From Achromobacter spanius (GTDB lineage: Bacteria > Pseudomonadota > Gammaproteobacteria > Burkholderiales > Burkholderiaceae_B), in the NCBI RefSeq assembly GCF_003994415.1, contig NZ_CP034689.1, forward strand, positions 2,852,001 through 2,916,000: a stretch of 64,000 bases of DNA. Reading direction: 5' to 3'. The notes beneath the pieces were generated by a model. The model was not told where the DNA came from. It worked only from the letters and a program-made list of their open reading frames with translations, and made no database searches. The position numbers were made by a program, and so were the translations under genes. This document shows, one piece after another, positions 24,952 through 33,120 of the stretch; position 1 is the stretch's first letter; every line of letters begins with the position of its first letter.

Positions 24952-25629
24952 ATGAAAGTCCTCATCGTTCTGACCTCGCATGATCAGCTTGGCAATACCG
25001 GCCGCAAAACCGGCTTCTGGCTCGAAGAGTTGGCCGCCCCTTACTACACGTTCAAGGACGCCGGCGCCGACATCGTGCTGGCCTCGCCCCAAGGCGGGCA
25101 GCCGCCGCTGGACCCCAAGAGCAACGAACCCTCGTTTCAGACCGAATTCACCCACCGCTTCGAAGCTGACCCGGCGGCCAACGAGCAACTGGCCAACACC
25201 GTGCGCCTGGACAGCGTCTCGCAAGCCGACTTCGACACCGTGTTTTACCCGGGCGGTCATGGCCCGCTGTGGGATCTTGCCGAAGACGGCAATTCCATCT
25301 CCTTGATCGAATCATTTATCGAAGCCGGCAAGCCGGTCGCGCTGGTCTGCCACGCGCCGGGCGTGCTGCGCCACGTGAAGGCAGCCGACGGCAAGCCGCT
25401 GGTCGCCGGCAAGCAGGTGACCGGCTTCACGAACACCGAGGAAGACGGCGTCGGCCTCACCGATGTGGTGCCGTTTCTGGTGGAAGACGAACTCAAGGCG
25501 AAGGGCGGGGTGTACTCGAAGGGTCCGGACTGGGGCTCGTATGTCGTCAGCGACGGCCTGCTGATCACCGGCCAGAACCCGGCGTCGTCCCTGGAAGCCG
25601 CTGCGGTGTTGTTGAAGCGGTTTGCTTAG
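24952..25629 (+). CDS. DJ-1/PfpI-superfamily protein (Hsp31/glyoxalase III-like)
   Basis: A 225-residue cytoplasmic protein of the type-1 glutamine-amidotransferase fold. The nucleophile elbow is ALVCHAPG with C133 and H134; GFWLEELAAP supplies the conserved Glu near residue 25, and FYPGGHGPLWD forms the usual loop. This Glu-Cys-His set is that of class III glyoxalases (HchA/Hsp31 type), which convert methylglyoxal to lactate without glutathione; deglycase activity has also been claimed for the family. Control by a NemR-like TetR through an identical operator fits a role in reactive-carbonyl detoxification. Confidence 0.9.
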   Translation: MKVLIVLTSHDQLGNTGRKTGFWLEELAAPYYTFKDAGADIVLASPQGGQPPLDPKSNEPSFQTEFTHRFEADPAANEQLANTVRLDSVSQADFDTVFYPGGHGPLWDLAEDGNSISLIESFIEAGKPVALVCHAPGVLRHVKAADGKPLVAGKQVTGFTNTEEDGVGLTDVVPFLVEDELKAKGGVYSKGPDWGSYVVSDGLLITGQNPASSLEAAAVLLKRFA

Positions 25630-25669
25630 GTGTGAGGCAGCGCGTTACGCCGTTGCCCGATCGCCCCCG

Positions 25670-26098
25670 TCACGCGGGGCGGTCGCCAATCCATTCAGAA
25701 AATCGCAACAGATAGCCATCGGGATCCTGCACCAGGAATTGCCGCACGCCGATCTCGACGTCGTCGCTTCGATACCAGCGTTCCTGCATCTGCCGGTATA
25801 GCGGCCAGTCCGCATCCACCAGGCGCTTGTGCAGCGCGTCGATGGACTTCACCTTGATCTCGAAGTTCACGCCACGGCCCAAGGGGGCTTCCAGCGGCGC
25901 GGTGATCCAGCCGTCGTCGCCGCGCACCTCTTCCAGCATGAATTGCGCGCCGTCCCGATCCAGGAAGACAAAGCCTTCCTCTTCGCGCTGATAGACCACT
26001 TCGAAGCCGCACAGGTCGATCCAGAATTGCCGGCTGCGCGCCAAGTTCTTGACCATCAGTTCGGCGACCATGCGCGCCCGGTACGATTTGTCTTCCAT
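25670..26098 (-). CDS. VOC-family (glyoxalase/bleomycin-resistance fold) protein
   Basis: A 142-residue protein with the paired beta-alpha-beta-beta-beta fold: AELMVKNLARSRQFWIDLCG / FEVVYQREEEGFVFLDRD and NFEIKVKSIDALHKRLVDAD / FLVQDPDGYLLRFSEW. The RQFLVQDPDGYLLRF phrase is the usual C-terminal signature. Metal ligands are not obvious, so it may be a binding (resistance-type) rather than catalytic member. It converges with the DJ-1 gene with only 40 bp between stops and stands beside other electrophile-response genes. Confidence 0.85.
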   Translation of the reverse strand: MEDKSYRARMVAELMVKNLARSRQFWIDLCGFEVVYQREEEGFVFLDRDGAQFMLEEVRGDDGWITAPLEAPLGRGVNFEIKVKSIDALHKRLVDADWPLYRQMQERWYRSDDVEIGVRQFLVQDPDGYLLRFSEWIGDRPA

Positions 26099-26168
26099 CG
26101 TTTCTCCTTATTGGGCGGCCATGATAACGGGCGACCAACCCCACAACATCCGCAATCATCGTATTGAC

Positions 26169-26188
26169 ATATCGGGAAATCCAGATAT
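26169..26188. promoter_or_regulatory. ArsR-type operator, copy 1
   Basis: ATATCGGGAAATCCAGATAT, an imperfect palindrome 9 bp upstream of the ArsR start. It closely resembles the second copy at 26515. Confidence 0.7.
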
Positions 26189-26197
26189 CATCACGCC

Positions 26198-26500
26198 ATG
26201 GAATTACTCGACATCTTCAAAGCCCTCTCAAACCGTACGCGCCTGGAAATCCTGAAAGGGTTGAAGGACCCGGTGAACAGCTTCCCGCCCCAGGACGAAG
26301 GCGATGTTCATACGGTAGGCGTCTGCGTCAGCAGCATTCAAGAGGGCGTCGGGCTGTCGCAGTCAACGGTGTCTGATTACCTGGCCACGTTGCAACGCGC
26401 AGGCTTGGTCGACGCCACGCGCATTGGTCCGTGGACGTATTACAAACGCAATGAAGCAAACATCCAGGCTCTTGCCGAGATCATCGGGAAAGACCTGTAA
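26198..26500 (+). CDS. ArsR/SmtB-family small HTH regulator
   Basis: A 100-residue winged-helix repressor: LDIFKALSNRTRLEILKGLK (helices 1-2), then VCVSSIQEGVGLSQSTVSDY / LATLQRAGLVDATRIGPWTY (recognition helix and wing). No CxC metal site is present; one cysteine lies in GVCVSS, just before the recognition helix, and could sense thiol-reactive compounds. Palindromes before both this gene and the following quinone oxidoreductase argue for autoregulation and control of that single target. Confidence 0.88.
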   Translation: MELLDIFKALSNRTRLEILKGLKDPVNSFPPQDEGDVHTVGVCVSSIQEGVGLSQSTVSDYLATLQRAGLVDATRIGPWTYYKRNEANIQALAEIIGKDL

Positions 26501-26514
26501 TTTTTTTACTCCTA

Positions 26515-26536
26515 GATATCGGAATATCCCGATATC
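26515..26536. promoter_or_regulatory. ArsR-type operator, copy 2
   Basis: GATATCGG and CCGATATC are perfect inverted arms around a 6-base spacer (AATATC), 26 bp upstream of the quinone oxidoreductase gene. The ATATCGG...GATAT frame matches the site before the ArsR gene. Confidence 0.75.
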
Positions 26537-26562
26537 CCACTTTATCGATAAGAGGTGATGCA

Positions 26563-27531
26563 ATGAAAGCTGTCGTACTGAACGCATTTGGTGGCCCGGA
26601 ATCGTTCGCGCTGCAAGAACTGCCCAAGCCAGTGCCGCAGGCGGGGCAAGTTCTGGTGCGCGTCCACGCCACGTCCATCAATCCCTTGGATTACCAGGTC
26701 CGGCGAGGCGACTATCCCGACCTGGTGCCACTGCCGGCCATTACCGGGCACGACGTATCCGGCGTGGTTGAAGCCGTGGGGCCGGGCGTGACGGCATTCG
26801 TGTCCGGGGACGAGGTCTGGTACACGCCGCAGATATTCGACGGACAAGGAAGCTATGCCGAATACCACGTTGCCGCCGAAAGCATAGTCGGCAAGAAGCC
26901 GCCGTCGCTAAGCCACCTGGAAGCGGCAAGCCTTACGCTGGTTGGCGGAACGGCGTGGGAAGCGCTGGTTGTGCGCGCGGGCTTGAGAGTCGGCGAAAGC
27001 ATCTTGATACACGGCGGCGCGGGCGGGGTCGGCCATGTGGCGATCCAGCTTGCCAAGGCCATCGGCGCAAAGGTGTACACGACGGCGCGCGAAGCCAACT
27101 TCGAGTTTGCGCGACGCATGGGCGCCGATGTCGTCATCGACTACGCAAAGGAAGATTATGTCGACGCCATCCTGCGGGAAACCGGGGGCCGTGGAGTCGA
27201 CGTGGTATTCGACACCATCGGCGGCGACACCTTGTCGCGCAGCGCCGATGTGCTTGCACAACTGGGCCGCGTGGTCTCGATCGTGGACATCGCGCAACCG
27301 CAGAACCTGTTGCAAGCCTGGGGCAAGAACGCCAGCTATCACTTCGTCTTCACCCGGCAAAACCGCGGCAAGCTTGATGAGCTGAGCGCGTTGATCGAGC
27401 GCGGCCAGTTGCGGCCGCATGTGGGCGCCGCTTATCCGCTGGCAGATATTGCGCAGGCCCATGCCCGGCTTGAGGCGCCCAACAATGGCCTTCAGGGAAA
27501 GATCGCGATTGCGGTCGCGCCGTCTGTTTAG
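26563..27531 (+). CDS. NADPH:quinone oxidoreductase-like MDR dehydrogenase
   Basis: A 322-residue zeta-crystallin-type (zinc-free MDR) enzyme that would reduce quinones or enones with NADPH. The N-terminal GroES-like domain (MKAVVLNAFGGPESFALQEL, INPLDYQVRRGDYP, GHDVSGVVEAVGPGV) lacks the zinc-binding cysteines of alcohol dehydrogenases. The Rossmann motif is HGGAGGVGHVAIQLAKAIGA, followed by a VYTTARE loop for NADPH. The C-terminal part closes GLQGKIAIAV. A clear AGAGGTG precedes the ATG. It is directly behind its presumed ArsR regulator, and its stop codon interlocks with that of the convergent LysR gene (TTAG at 27528-27531). Confidence 0.92.
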   Translation: MKAVVLNAFGGPESFALQELPKPVPQAGQVLVRVHATSINPLDYQVRRGDYPDLVPLPAITGHDVSGVVEAVGPGVTAFVSGDEVWYTPQIFDGQGSYAEYHVAAESIVGKKPPSLSHLEAASLTLVGGTAWEALVVRAGLRVGESILIHGGAGGVGHVAIQLAKAIGAKVYTTAREANFEFARRMGADVVIDYAKEDYVDAILRETGGRGVDVVFDTIGGDTLSRSADVLAQLGRVVSIVDIAQPQNLLQAWGKNASYHFVFTRQNRGKLDELSALIERGQLRPHVGAAYPLADIAQAHARLEAPNNGLQGKIAIAVAPSV

Positions 27532-28439
27532 CCCAAGGCCGCCTGCATCTTCTTCAGATCGTTTTGCAGTTGGATGCGCATCACCTTCAGCAACTCGCGG
27601 GCGTTGCCCGACATGGGCATGCCCGAGCGGAACACCAGCAGGCTGGTAAAGCTGATTTCCAACGACACGCGCTTGATCGTGAGCCCGCGCGACAGATAAT
27701 CCAACGCCATGATGGGATGCACCATGCCGATGCCCACGCCATTGAGCGCGAACTCGCAGACCGAGTTGGAATAGGGCGTTTCCAACATGGGCCGCAGATT
27801 CAGGCCCACCGCCTGCATCGCGGCTTCCAGGCGTCGTCGGCTGGCGTCTTCCGGGTTGAGCGCAATGAAAGGGTGTTCAACGAGGTCTTGCGGGTCGATC
27901 ACTTTCTTGCGCGCCAGCGGATGGCGGTTGTGCATGGCGATCACGCCCGGTGTGCGCAGGAATTCCGAGTGTTCAAGGCCCAGCACCGAGAGCTCGTCGG
28001 CCATCAGCCCGAAGTCGAGCTGGCCCGCCGCCACCTGGCGCAGCACTTCGCGCGAACTCATGATCTGAAACGACATCTGCAGGCGGCGGTCGGCCAGGCC
28101 GAAGGCAGCGATGGCGCGTGGCATGAAGCCGGTGCCCAAAGCGGGCAACGAACCAATCGCCAGCCGGCCCACGCCAAACGATTTAAGGCTGCGGATGCGG
28201 TGTTCGATCAACTCGAAACCGGCGAAGCAGCGATCTACCTCTTCCATCAGCGCGCCGGCCTCGGGCGTGGCGACCAGCCGGCCGCGCACCCGTTCAAACA
28301 GGCGCAGCCCCGAGCTGTCTTCAAGTTTGCGGATGGACTGGCTGATGGCGGGTTGCGACACCCCCAGCAGGTTGGCGGCCTTGCTGGTCGTACCTGCCTG
28401 CATGACGGCGCGGAAAACCTGGATTTCACGCATATCCAT
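27528..28439 (-). CDS. LysR-family regulator of the NocR/OccR group
   Basis: A 303-residue LysR protein. DNA-binding domain 1-60 (MREIQVFRAVMQAGTTSKAA, SQPAISQSIRKLEDSSGLRL). The effector domain has the phrases RRLQMSFQIMSSREVLRQVA and ETPYSNSVCEFALNGVGIGM, which resemble NocR/OccR-type regulators of amino-acid or opine uptake. It is divergent from the C-S lyase and amino-acid importer genes, with an ATAAG-N5-CTTAT box directly upstream, so it very probably activates that operon in response to an imported amino acid. Confidence 0.9.
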   Translation of the reverse strand: MDMREIQVFRAVMQAGTTSKAANLLGVSQPAISQSIRKLEDSSGLRLFERVRGRLVATPEAGALMEEVDRCFAGFELIEHRIRSLKSFGVGRLAIGSLPALGTGFMPRAIAAFGLADRRLQMSFQIMSSREVLRQVAAGQLDFGLMADELSVLGLEHSEFLRTPGVIAMHNRHPLARKKVIDPQDLVEHPFIALNPEDASRRRLEAAMQAVGLNLRPMLETPYSNSVCEFALNGVGIGMVHPIMALDYLSRGLTIKRVSLEISFTSLLVFRSGMPMSGNARELLKVMRIQLQNDLKKMQAALG

Positions 28440-28441
28440 AT

Positions 28442-28456
28442 ATAAGTCCTGCTTAT
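28442..28456. promoter_or_regulatory. LysR-type binding box ATAAG-N5-CTTAT
   Basis: ATAAGTCCTGCTTAT is a 15-bp interrupted palindrome immediately upstream of the LysR ATG. It matches the ATAAG...CTTAT form recorded for OccR/NocR-type regulators and lies in the shared promoter with the C-S lyase gene. Confidence 0.75.
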
Positions 28457-28547
28457 CGACTAAGTCAGTTCAATTGTTGAGGGAATTGGTCTGAGCGTCC
28501 AGACTGCGTGTCATCGAGATCTCTCCTACGTGCCGAAAATAGTTTAA

Positions 28548-29699
28548 ATGAACACCAAAAGCCCCTCGAATACTGATTTCGCCAGCCTGTCGCCGGCTGT
28601 CCAACGCGCCTCCACGGTGGTGTTCGGCTCGCTCGCCGACTTCGTCAACCGCAAGCAGCGCCAGCCCGACGGCTATAGCTATGGCATTACCGGCACGCCG
28701 ACGGCGCGGCTCCTGGAGCAGCGCATCGCGGCGCTCGAAGGCGCCCGCCACTGCGTGATCACCCCCTCGGGGGCGTCCGCGCTGATGACCGTGGTGATGG
28801 GATTCGTGCGCGGCGGCGATCACCTGCTGGTGTCTGCGGCCTGCTATGGCGCGCTCAAGACCTTTGCCGAGAAGTGGCTGGCCCACATGGGCGTGGAAGT
28901 CGAGCTCTACCAGCCCGCCATTGGCGCCGAGATCGAGGCGCTGATCCGGCCCACCACCCGCATGATCTGCATGGAAGCGCCCGGCACCGTCACGATGGAA
29001 ATGGCCGACATTCCGGCGATTGCCGAGGTGGCGCGCCGCCATGGCGTGCTGACCATGATGGACAACACCTGGGCCAGCCCGCTGGGGTTCCAGCCCTTGG
29101 CGCATGGCGTGGATTTCAGCGTGGAGGCCGCCACCAAGTTCTTCAGCGGCCATTCCGATGTACTGATGGGCAGCATCAGCCTGAATGATGCCGACCACTA
29201 CGCCGTGCTGCGCGAGACGCAGAGCATTCTGGGCCAGCAGGTCAGCCCGGAAGATTGCTTTCTGGTGCTGCGCGGCCTGGAAACGCTGGACCTGCGCGTG
29301 CGCGCGCAAAGCGCCGCCACGCTGGAAATCGCGCAGTGGCTGCAGGCGCAACCGCAGGTTGAACGCCTGTTGTATCCGCCGCTTGAAGGCGACGCCGGCC
29401 ATGCCCTGTGGCGGCGTGATTTCCGCACTAACGGCTGCCTGTTCTCGTTGATCCTGAAGCCGGCGCCCGAGCAGGCATTCAACGGTTTCTTCGACACGCT
29501 TGAACACTTCGCCATTGGCGCGAGCTGGGGCGGGGTGCACAGCCTGGCCGCGTACTACCCGGCGCCATTGCAGGCCGGCCGCGTGCATCCGGCCACGGAT
29601 CAGCCGGTGGTGCGCCTGTCGATCGGGCTTGAGGGAGTCGACATCCTGAAGGAAGACCTGCGCCGGGCGCTTGACGCCTACGCCCGCCAGGCACGCTGA
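28548..29699 (+). CDS. metC: Cystathionine beta-lyase-like PLP enzyme
   Basis: A 383-residue Cys/Met-metabolism PLP enzyme. The active-site Lys is in SVEAATKFFSGHSDVLMG; PLP-binding phrases are YSYGITGTPTARLLEQRIAA (in part), CVITPSGASALM, MMDNTWASPLGFQPL. The C-terminal LRGLETLDLRVRAQS and WGGVHSLAAYYP (SWGGxxSL) patterns are MetC-like rather than MetB-like. It cleaves cystathionine, or other C-S amino acids such as lanthionine or djenkolate, to pyruvate and ammonia. It is the first gene of an operon with the amino-acid importer, so a catabolic role on an imported sulfur amino acid is more likely than methionine synthesis. Confidence 0.88.
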   Translation: MNTKSPSNTDFASLSPAVQRASTVVFGSLADFVNRKQRQPDGYSYGITGTPTARLLEQRIAALEGARHCVITPSGASALMTVVMGFVRGGDHLLVSAACYGALKTFAEKWLAHMGVEVELYQPAIGAEIEALIRPTTRMICMEAPGTVTMEMADIPAIAEVARRHGVLTMMDNTWASPLGFQPLAHGVDFSVEAATKFFSGHSDVLMGSISLNDADHYAVLRETQSILGQQVSPEDCFLVLRGLETLDLRVRAQSAATLEIAQWLQAQPQVERLLYPPLEGDAGHALWRRDFRTNGCLFSLILKPAPEQAFNGFFDTLEHFAIGASWGGVHSLAAYYPAPLQAGRVHPATDQPVVRLSIGLEGVDILKEDLRRALDAYARQAR

Positions 29700-29766
29700 T
29701 ATTCATCCTGGGCCAGCCGCCAACAAGAGCTTCATGGCCCGCCAACACATTGCAAGGGGAATTGCC

Positions 29767-30861
29767 ATGTACCGTATCCGTACCCTGTCGCGCGCGCTCA
29801 TCCTGGGCGCCGCCGCCATGCTGCCCGCCCTGGCCGGCGCGCAAAATGCCACGCCCGCCACACCCACCGCCACACCCGCCGCCTCGCCGGTGGTCTCCGC
29901 GCCCAGCAACAGCCCGACCGTGGACCAGATCCGCGCCCGTGGCTATGTGATCTGCGGATCGGGCCACGGCACCACCGGCTTTTCGGCGCCAGACAAAGAC
30001 GGCAACTGGAAGGGGCTGGACGTGGAAACCTGCCGCGCCATCGCGATTGCCGTGCTGGGTGACGGCACCAAGGTGCGCTTCGTGCCGTTGACCGGCCAGC
30101 AGCGTCTGACCGCATTGCAGACGGGCCAGATCGACGTGCTGCCGCGCACCACCTCGTGGACCTTGCGGCGCGATGCCAACGGCATCAACTTCACCTATCC
30201 CAATTACTACGAGTACGACGCCTTCATGGTGCGCAAGGACCTGGGTATCACGCACACCAAGGACATGCAGGGCGCCACCATCTGCGTGCAGACCGGATCG
30301 ACCAACGAAGTGACGGTGGCCGACCTGTCGCGCAAATTCAAGCTGGGCCTGAAGACCGTGTTGTTCGACAACGTGGCCGCTTCGCGTCAGGCCTTTTTCA
30401 CGGGCCGCTGCGATGGCTTGATCACGGACTCGTCGGCGCTGGCGGCGGTGCGCGCCACGCAGGCGCAGAACCCGGACGACTACGTCATCTTTCCGGCCAG
30501 CGGCAACAGCGAGGCCCTGACACCCGCGGTGCGCCATGGCGATGACCGCTGGTTCGACATCGTCAAGTTCGTGGTCCAGGTGCCGATCGCGGCCGAAGAC
30601 ATGGGCATCACGCAGGCCAACGTGGACGACATGCTCAAGTCGGGCGATCCGCGCATTGCCCGCTTCCTGGGCGTAGAACCGGGCAACGGCAAGGCGCTGG
30701 GGCTGGACGAACGCTGGGCCTACAACATCGTCAAGGCGCAGGGCAACTACGGCGAGATGTTCGAACGCAACGTCGGCAAGAACAGCCCGTTGAAGCTTGA
30801 GCGCGGCCTGAACCGGCTGTATCGCGATGGCGGTCTGATGTACCCCTACGTTTTCAACTGA
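29767..30861 (+). CDS. aapJ: General/polar amino-acid ABC transporter substrate-binding protein
   Basis: A 364-residue periplasmic binding protein (SBP_bac_3, AapJ-like). Signal peptide MYRIRTLSRALILGAAAMLP with cleavage near LAGA-QN (residue about 25), then an Ala/Thr/Pro-rich linker (ATPATPTATPAASP). The mature domain has IRARGYVICGSGHGTTGFSA, DVLPRTTSWTLRRDANGINF and ICVQTGSTNEVTVAD, with the conserved C in VICG and RCDGLITDSSALAA. AapJ proteins bind a range of L-amino acids. Next to a C-S lyase the substrate may be a sulfur amino acid; this is inference. The ATG at 29767 has AAGGGGA upstream. Confidence 0.9.
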   Translation: MYRIRTLSRALILGAAAMLPALAGAQNATPATPTATPAASPVVSAPSNSPTVDQIRARGYVICGSGHGTTGFSAPDKDGNWKGLDVETCRAIAIAVLGDGTKVRFVPLTGQQRLTALQTGQIDVLPRTTSWTLRRDANGINFTYPNYYEYDAFMVRKDLGITHTKDMQGATICVQTGSTNEVTVADLSRKFKLGLKTVLFDNVAASRQAFFTGRCDGLITDSSALAAVRATQAQNPDDYVIFPASGNSEALTPAVRHGDDRWFDIVKFVVQVPIAAEDMGITQANVDDMLKSGDPRIARFLGVEPGNGKALGLDERWAYNIVKAQGNYGEMFERNVGKNSPLKLERGLNRLYRDGGLMYPYVFN

Positions 30862-30886
30862 CCCGAGTGCCGGGCGGGGCTGATTC

Positions 30887-32029
30887 ATGTTTAAGCGACT
30901 TTGGTACGACGCGCGCGCGCGGTCCGTGCTGGCGCAGGTGCTCATTGCCTGCGTCTTCTTCGGCACGCTGTCTTGGCTGGTGTGGAACGCGCACGCCAAC
31001 CTGACCCAGCGCGGCATCACCACCGGTTTTGGGTATCTGGGGGATGCGGCGCGCTTCCCGGTGTCGGAAAGCCTGCTGGCTTACCGGCCCACCGACAGTT
31101 ATGGGCGCGCGTTTGTCGTCGGGCTGGTCAACACGCTGTATATCTCGGCGCTGGTGATCGTGGCCTCGACGGTGCTGGGGTTCCTGCTGGCGCTGGCGCG
31201 CCGCAGCCGGCATCCGCTGGTGCATGGCATCGCCACGCTCTATCTGGAAATCACGCGCAACACGCCGTTGGTGGTGCAACTGCTGTTCTGGTATAGCCTG
31301 GTCACCATCAATCTGCCCTCGCCGCGGCAAGCGCTCAACCCGATGCCCGGCGTATTCCTGTCGATTCGTGGCCTGTTCTTTCCCAGCGTGCAGTCGCAGG
31401 GCGATTGGCTGCCGTTGTTGTGCGTGCTGTTGGCGGCGCTGCTGGCGTGGTGGGGCTTGCGCCCGCTGCGCAAGCAGCGTCCGGCCCTGCCGCTGGGCCG
31501 CATCCTGCTCGTCGTGACGGCGCTGGCTAGTGTGGCGGCCTGGCAGTGTGGCGGCCTGACCTTGAGCAGCACCGCGCCGCAACTACGCGGGCTGAACTTC
31601 GTCGGCGGCACCGCGCTGACTCCCGAATTCACCGCGCTGCTGGTCGGCCTGACGTTGTATTCGGCGGCCTTTTCGGGCGAGATCATCCGTGGCGGAATCG
31701 AGGCCGTCGCGCAAGGGCAATGGGAGGCGGCGCAGTCGCTTGGGCTGCGCCCCTGGACCACGCTGCGCCACGTGATCGTGCCGCAATCGCTGCGCGTGAT
31801 CGTGCCGCCCATGACCAGCCAGTACCTGTCTATCGTGAAGAACACCACGCTGGCGCTGGCGGTGGGATATCCGGACCTGTCGTTCGTGATCACCACCACC
31901 ATCAACCAGACCGGGCAGGCCATCGAAGGGCTGGCGATTCTGATGGGCGTGTATCTGTGCATCAGCCTGAGCGTGTCGCTCTGCATGAATCTCTACAACC
32001 GGCGCATCCTGCGGACAGAACGCAAATGA
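30887..32029 (+). CDS. aapQ: Amino-acid ABC transporter permease (AapQ-like)
   Basis: A 380-residue inner-membrane permease of the HisM/GlnP class with an unusually long periplasmic/N-terminal part, as in AapQ. The N-terminal segment ARSVLAQVLIACVFFGTLSW is the first membrane helix. The EAA loop is AQGQWEAAQSLGLRPWTTLR / HVIVPQSLRVIVPPMTSQYL. ITRNTPLVVQLLFWYSLVTI is the typical second conserved block. It is the second subunit gene of the operon and overlaps aapM by 4 bp (ATGA). Confidence 0.9.
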   Translation: MFKRLWYDARARSVLAQVLIACVFFGTLSWLVWNAHANLTQRGITTGFGYLGDAARFPVSESLLAYRPTDSYGRAFVVGLVNTLYISALVIVASTVLGFLLALARRSRHPLVHGIATLYLEITRNTPLVVQLLFWYSLVTINLPSPRQALNPMPGVFLSIRGLFFPSVQSQGDWLPLLCVLLAALLAWWGLRPLRKQRPALPLGRILLVVTALASVAAWQCGGLTLSSTAPQLRGLNFVGGTALTPEFTALLVGLTLYSAAFSGEIIRGGIEAVAQGQWEAAQSLGLRPWTTLRHVIVPQSLRVIVPPMTSQYLSIVKNTTLALAVGYPDLSFVITTTINQTGQAIEGLAILMGVYLCISLSVSLCMNLYNRRILRTERK

Positions 32030-33120
32030 ATACGACCGTGATCTCTACAGATATGCCGTCCCGGCCCGCGCCGGTGGATCGCCGGGCGGGCGTGGCCCAG
32101 CGCCTGTTTGGCAATATTCCCAGCAGTATCGCCACCGTGTTGGCATTGGGCCTGGCGCTCTATGCCATGGGGCGGTTCATTGATTGGTCGCTGTTGAACG
32201 CCGTGTGGCCGGGCGAACCCGGCGCCATGTGCCGGCAGGCCAGCGGGGCGTGCTGGGCGTTCCTGGCCGAAAAGCTGAATCAGATTCTGTTCGGCATTTA
32301 TCCGCGCGCCGAGCAATGGCGGCCAGCCGTGGTGTGCGTGGCCATTCTGGCCATGGTGGTCGTGTCGCTCGACCCGCGCCAATGGCGGCTGCGCACGGTC
32401 GGGCTGTGGCTGGCGGGGATGGCCGGCGCGTTGGCGCTGATGCTGGGCGGTTGGGCGGGGCTGACCCAAGTGCCCACCGCGTCGTGGGGCGGCCTGCCCG
32501 TGACGCTGCTGCTGGCGGTGTGCGCGCTGGGGTTGGGCATGCCGCTGGGCATCCTGCTGGCATTGGCGCGGCGCGGGTCGCTGCCGATGGCGCGCTTCAT
32601 CGCCACATGCGTCATCGAACTGATCCGTGGCCTGCCGTTGATCAGCCTGTTGTTCATGGCGTCCATCGTGCTGCCCATCATGCTGCCGGCCGGCATGACC
32701 ATCGACAGCCTGCTGCGCGCCGGCATTGCGCTGACGATTTTCTCGGCCGCCTATCTGGCCGAGGTGATCCGTGGCGGCTTGCAGTCGCTACCCGCGGGGC
32801 AGATGGAAGCCTCGCGCGCGCTGGGCCTGTCGTGGTGGCAGATGACGCGGCTGGTGGTGTTGCCGCAGGCCATGCGCAAGGTGATTGCGCCGCTTACCAA
32901 TACCGCCATCGTGATGATCAAGAACACCAGCCTGGTGCTGATCGTGGGCTTGTTCGACCTGCTCAGTTCGGGGCGTGCCGCCTTGACGGATCCGGCCTGG
33001 CCCACGCCCTATGTAGAGACCTATCTCTTTATCGCGGGCATTTATTTCTGCATCTGCTTCGGCCTGTCGCGCTATTCGATGTGGCTGGAGCATCGCTTCA
33101 AAAAAGGGGAACTGCGTTGA
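32026..33120 (+). CDS. aapM: Amino-acid ABC transporter permease (AapM-like)
   Basis: A 364-residue permease pairing with AapQ. Membrane segments include SSIATVLALGLALYAMGRFI, PAVVCVAILAMVVVSLDP and TVGLWLAGMAGALALMLGGW. The conserved C-terminal permease core has ELIRGLPLISLLFMASIVLP, SAAYLAEVIRGGLQSLPAGQ and the EAA loop MEASRALGLSWWQMTRLVVL. The start ATG at 32026 overlaps the aapQ stop by 4 bp, and its own stop overlaps the aapP TTG start by 4 bp, so the operon is tightly coupled. Confidence 0.9.
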   Translation: MNTTVISTDMPSRPAPVDRRAGVAQRLFGNIPSSIATVLALGLALYAMGRFIDWSLLNAVWPGEPGAMCRQASGACWAFLAEKLNQILFGIYPRAEQWRPAVVCVAILAMVVVSLDPRQWRLRTVGLWLAGMAGALALMLGGWAGLTQVPTASWGGLPVTLLLAVCALGLGMPLGILLALARRGSLPMARFIATCVIELIRGLPLISLLFMASIVLPIMLPAGMTIDSLLRAGIALTIFSAAYLAEVIRGGLQSLPAGQMEASRALGLSWWQMTRLVVLPQAMRKVIAPLTNTAIVMIKNTSLVLIVGLFDLLSSGRAALTDPAWPTPYVETYLFIAGIYFCICFGLSRYSMWLEHRFKKGELR

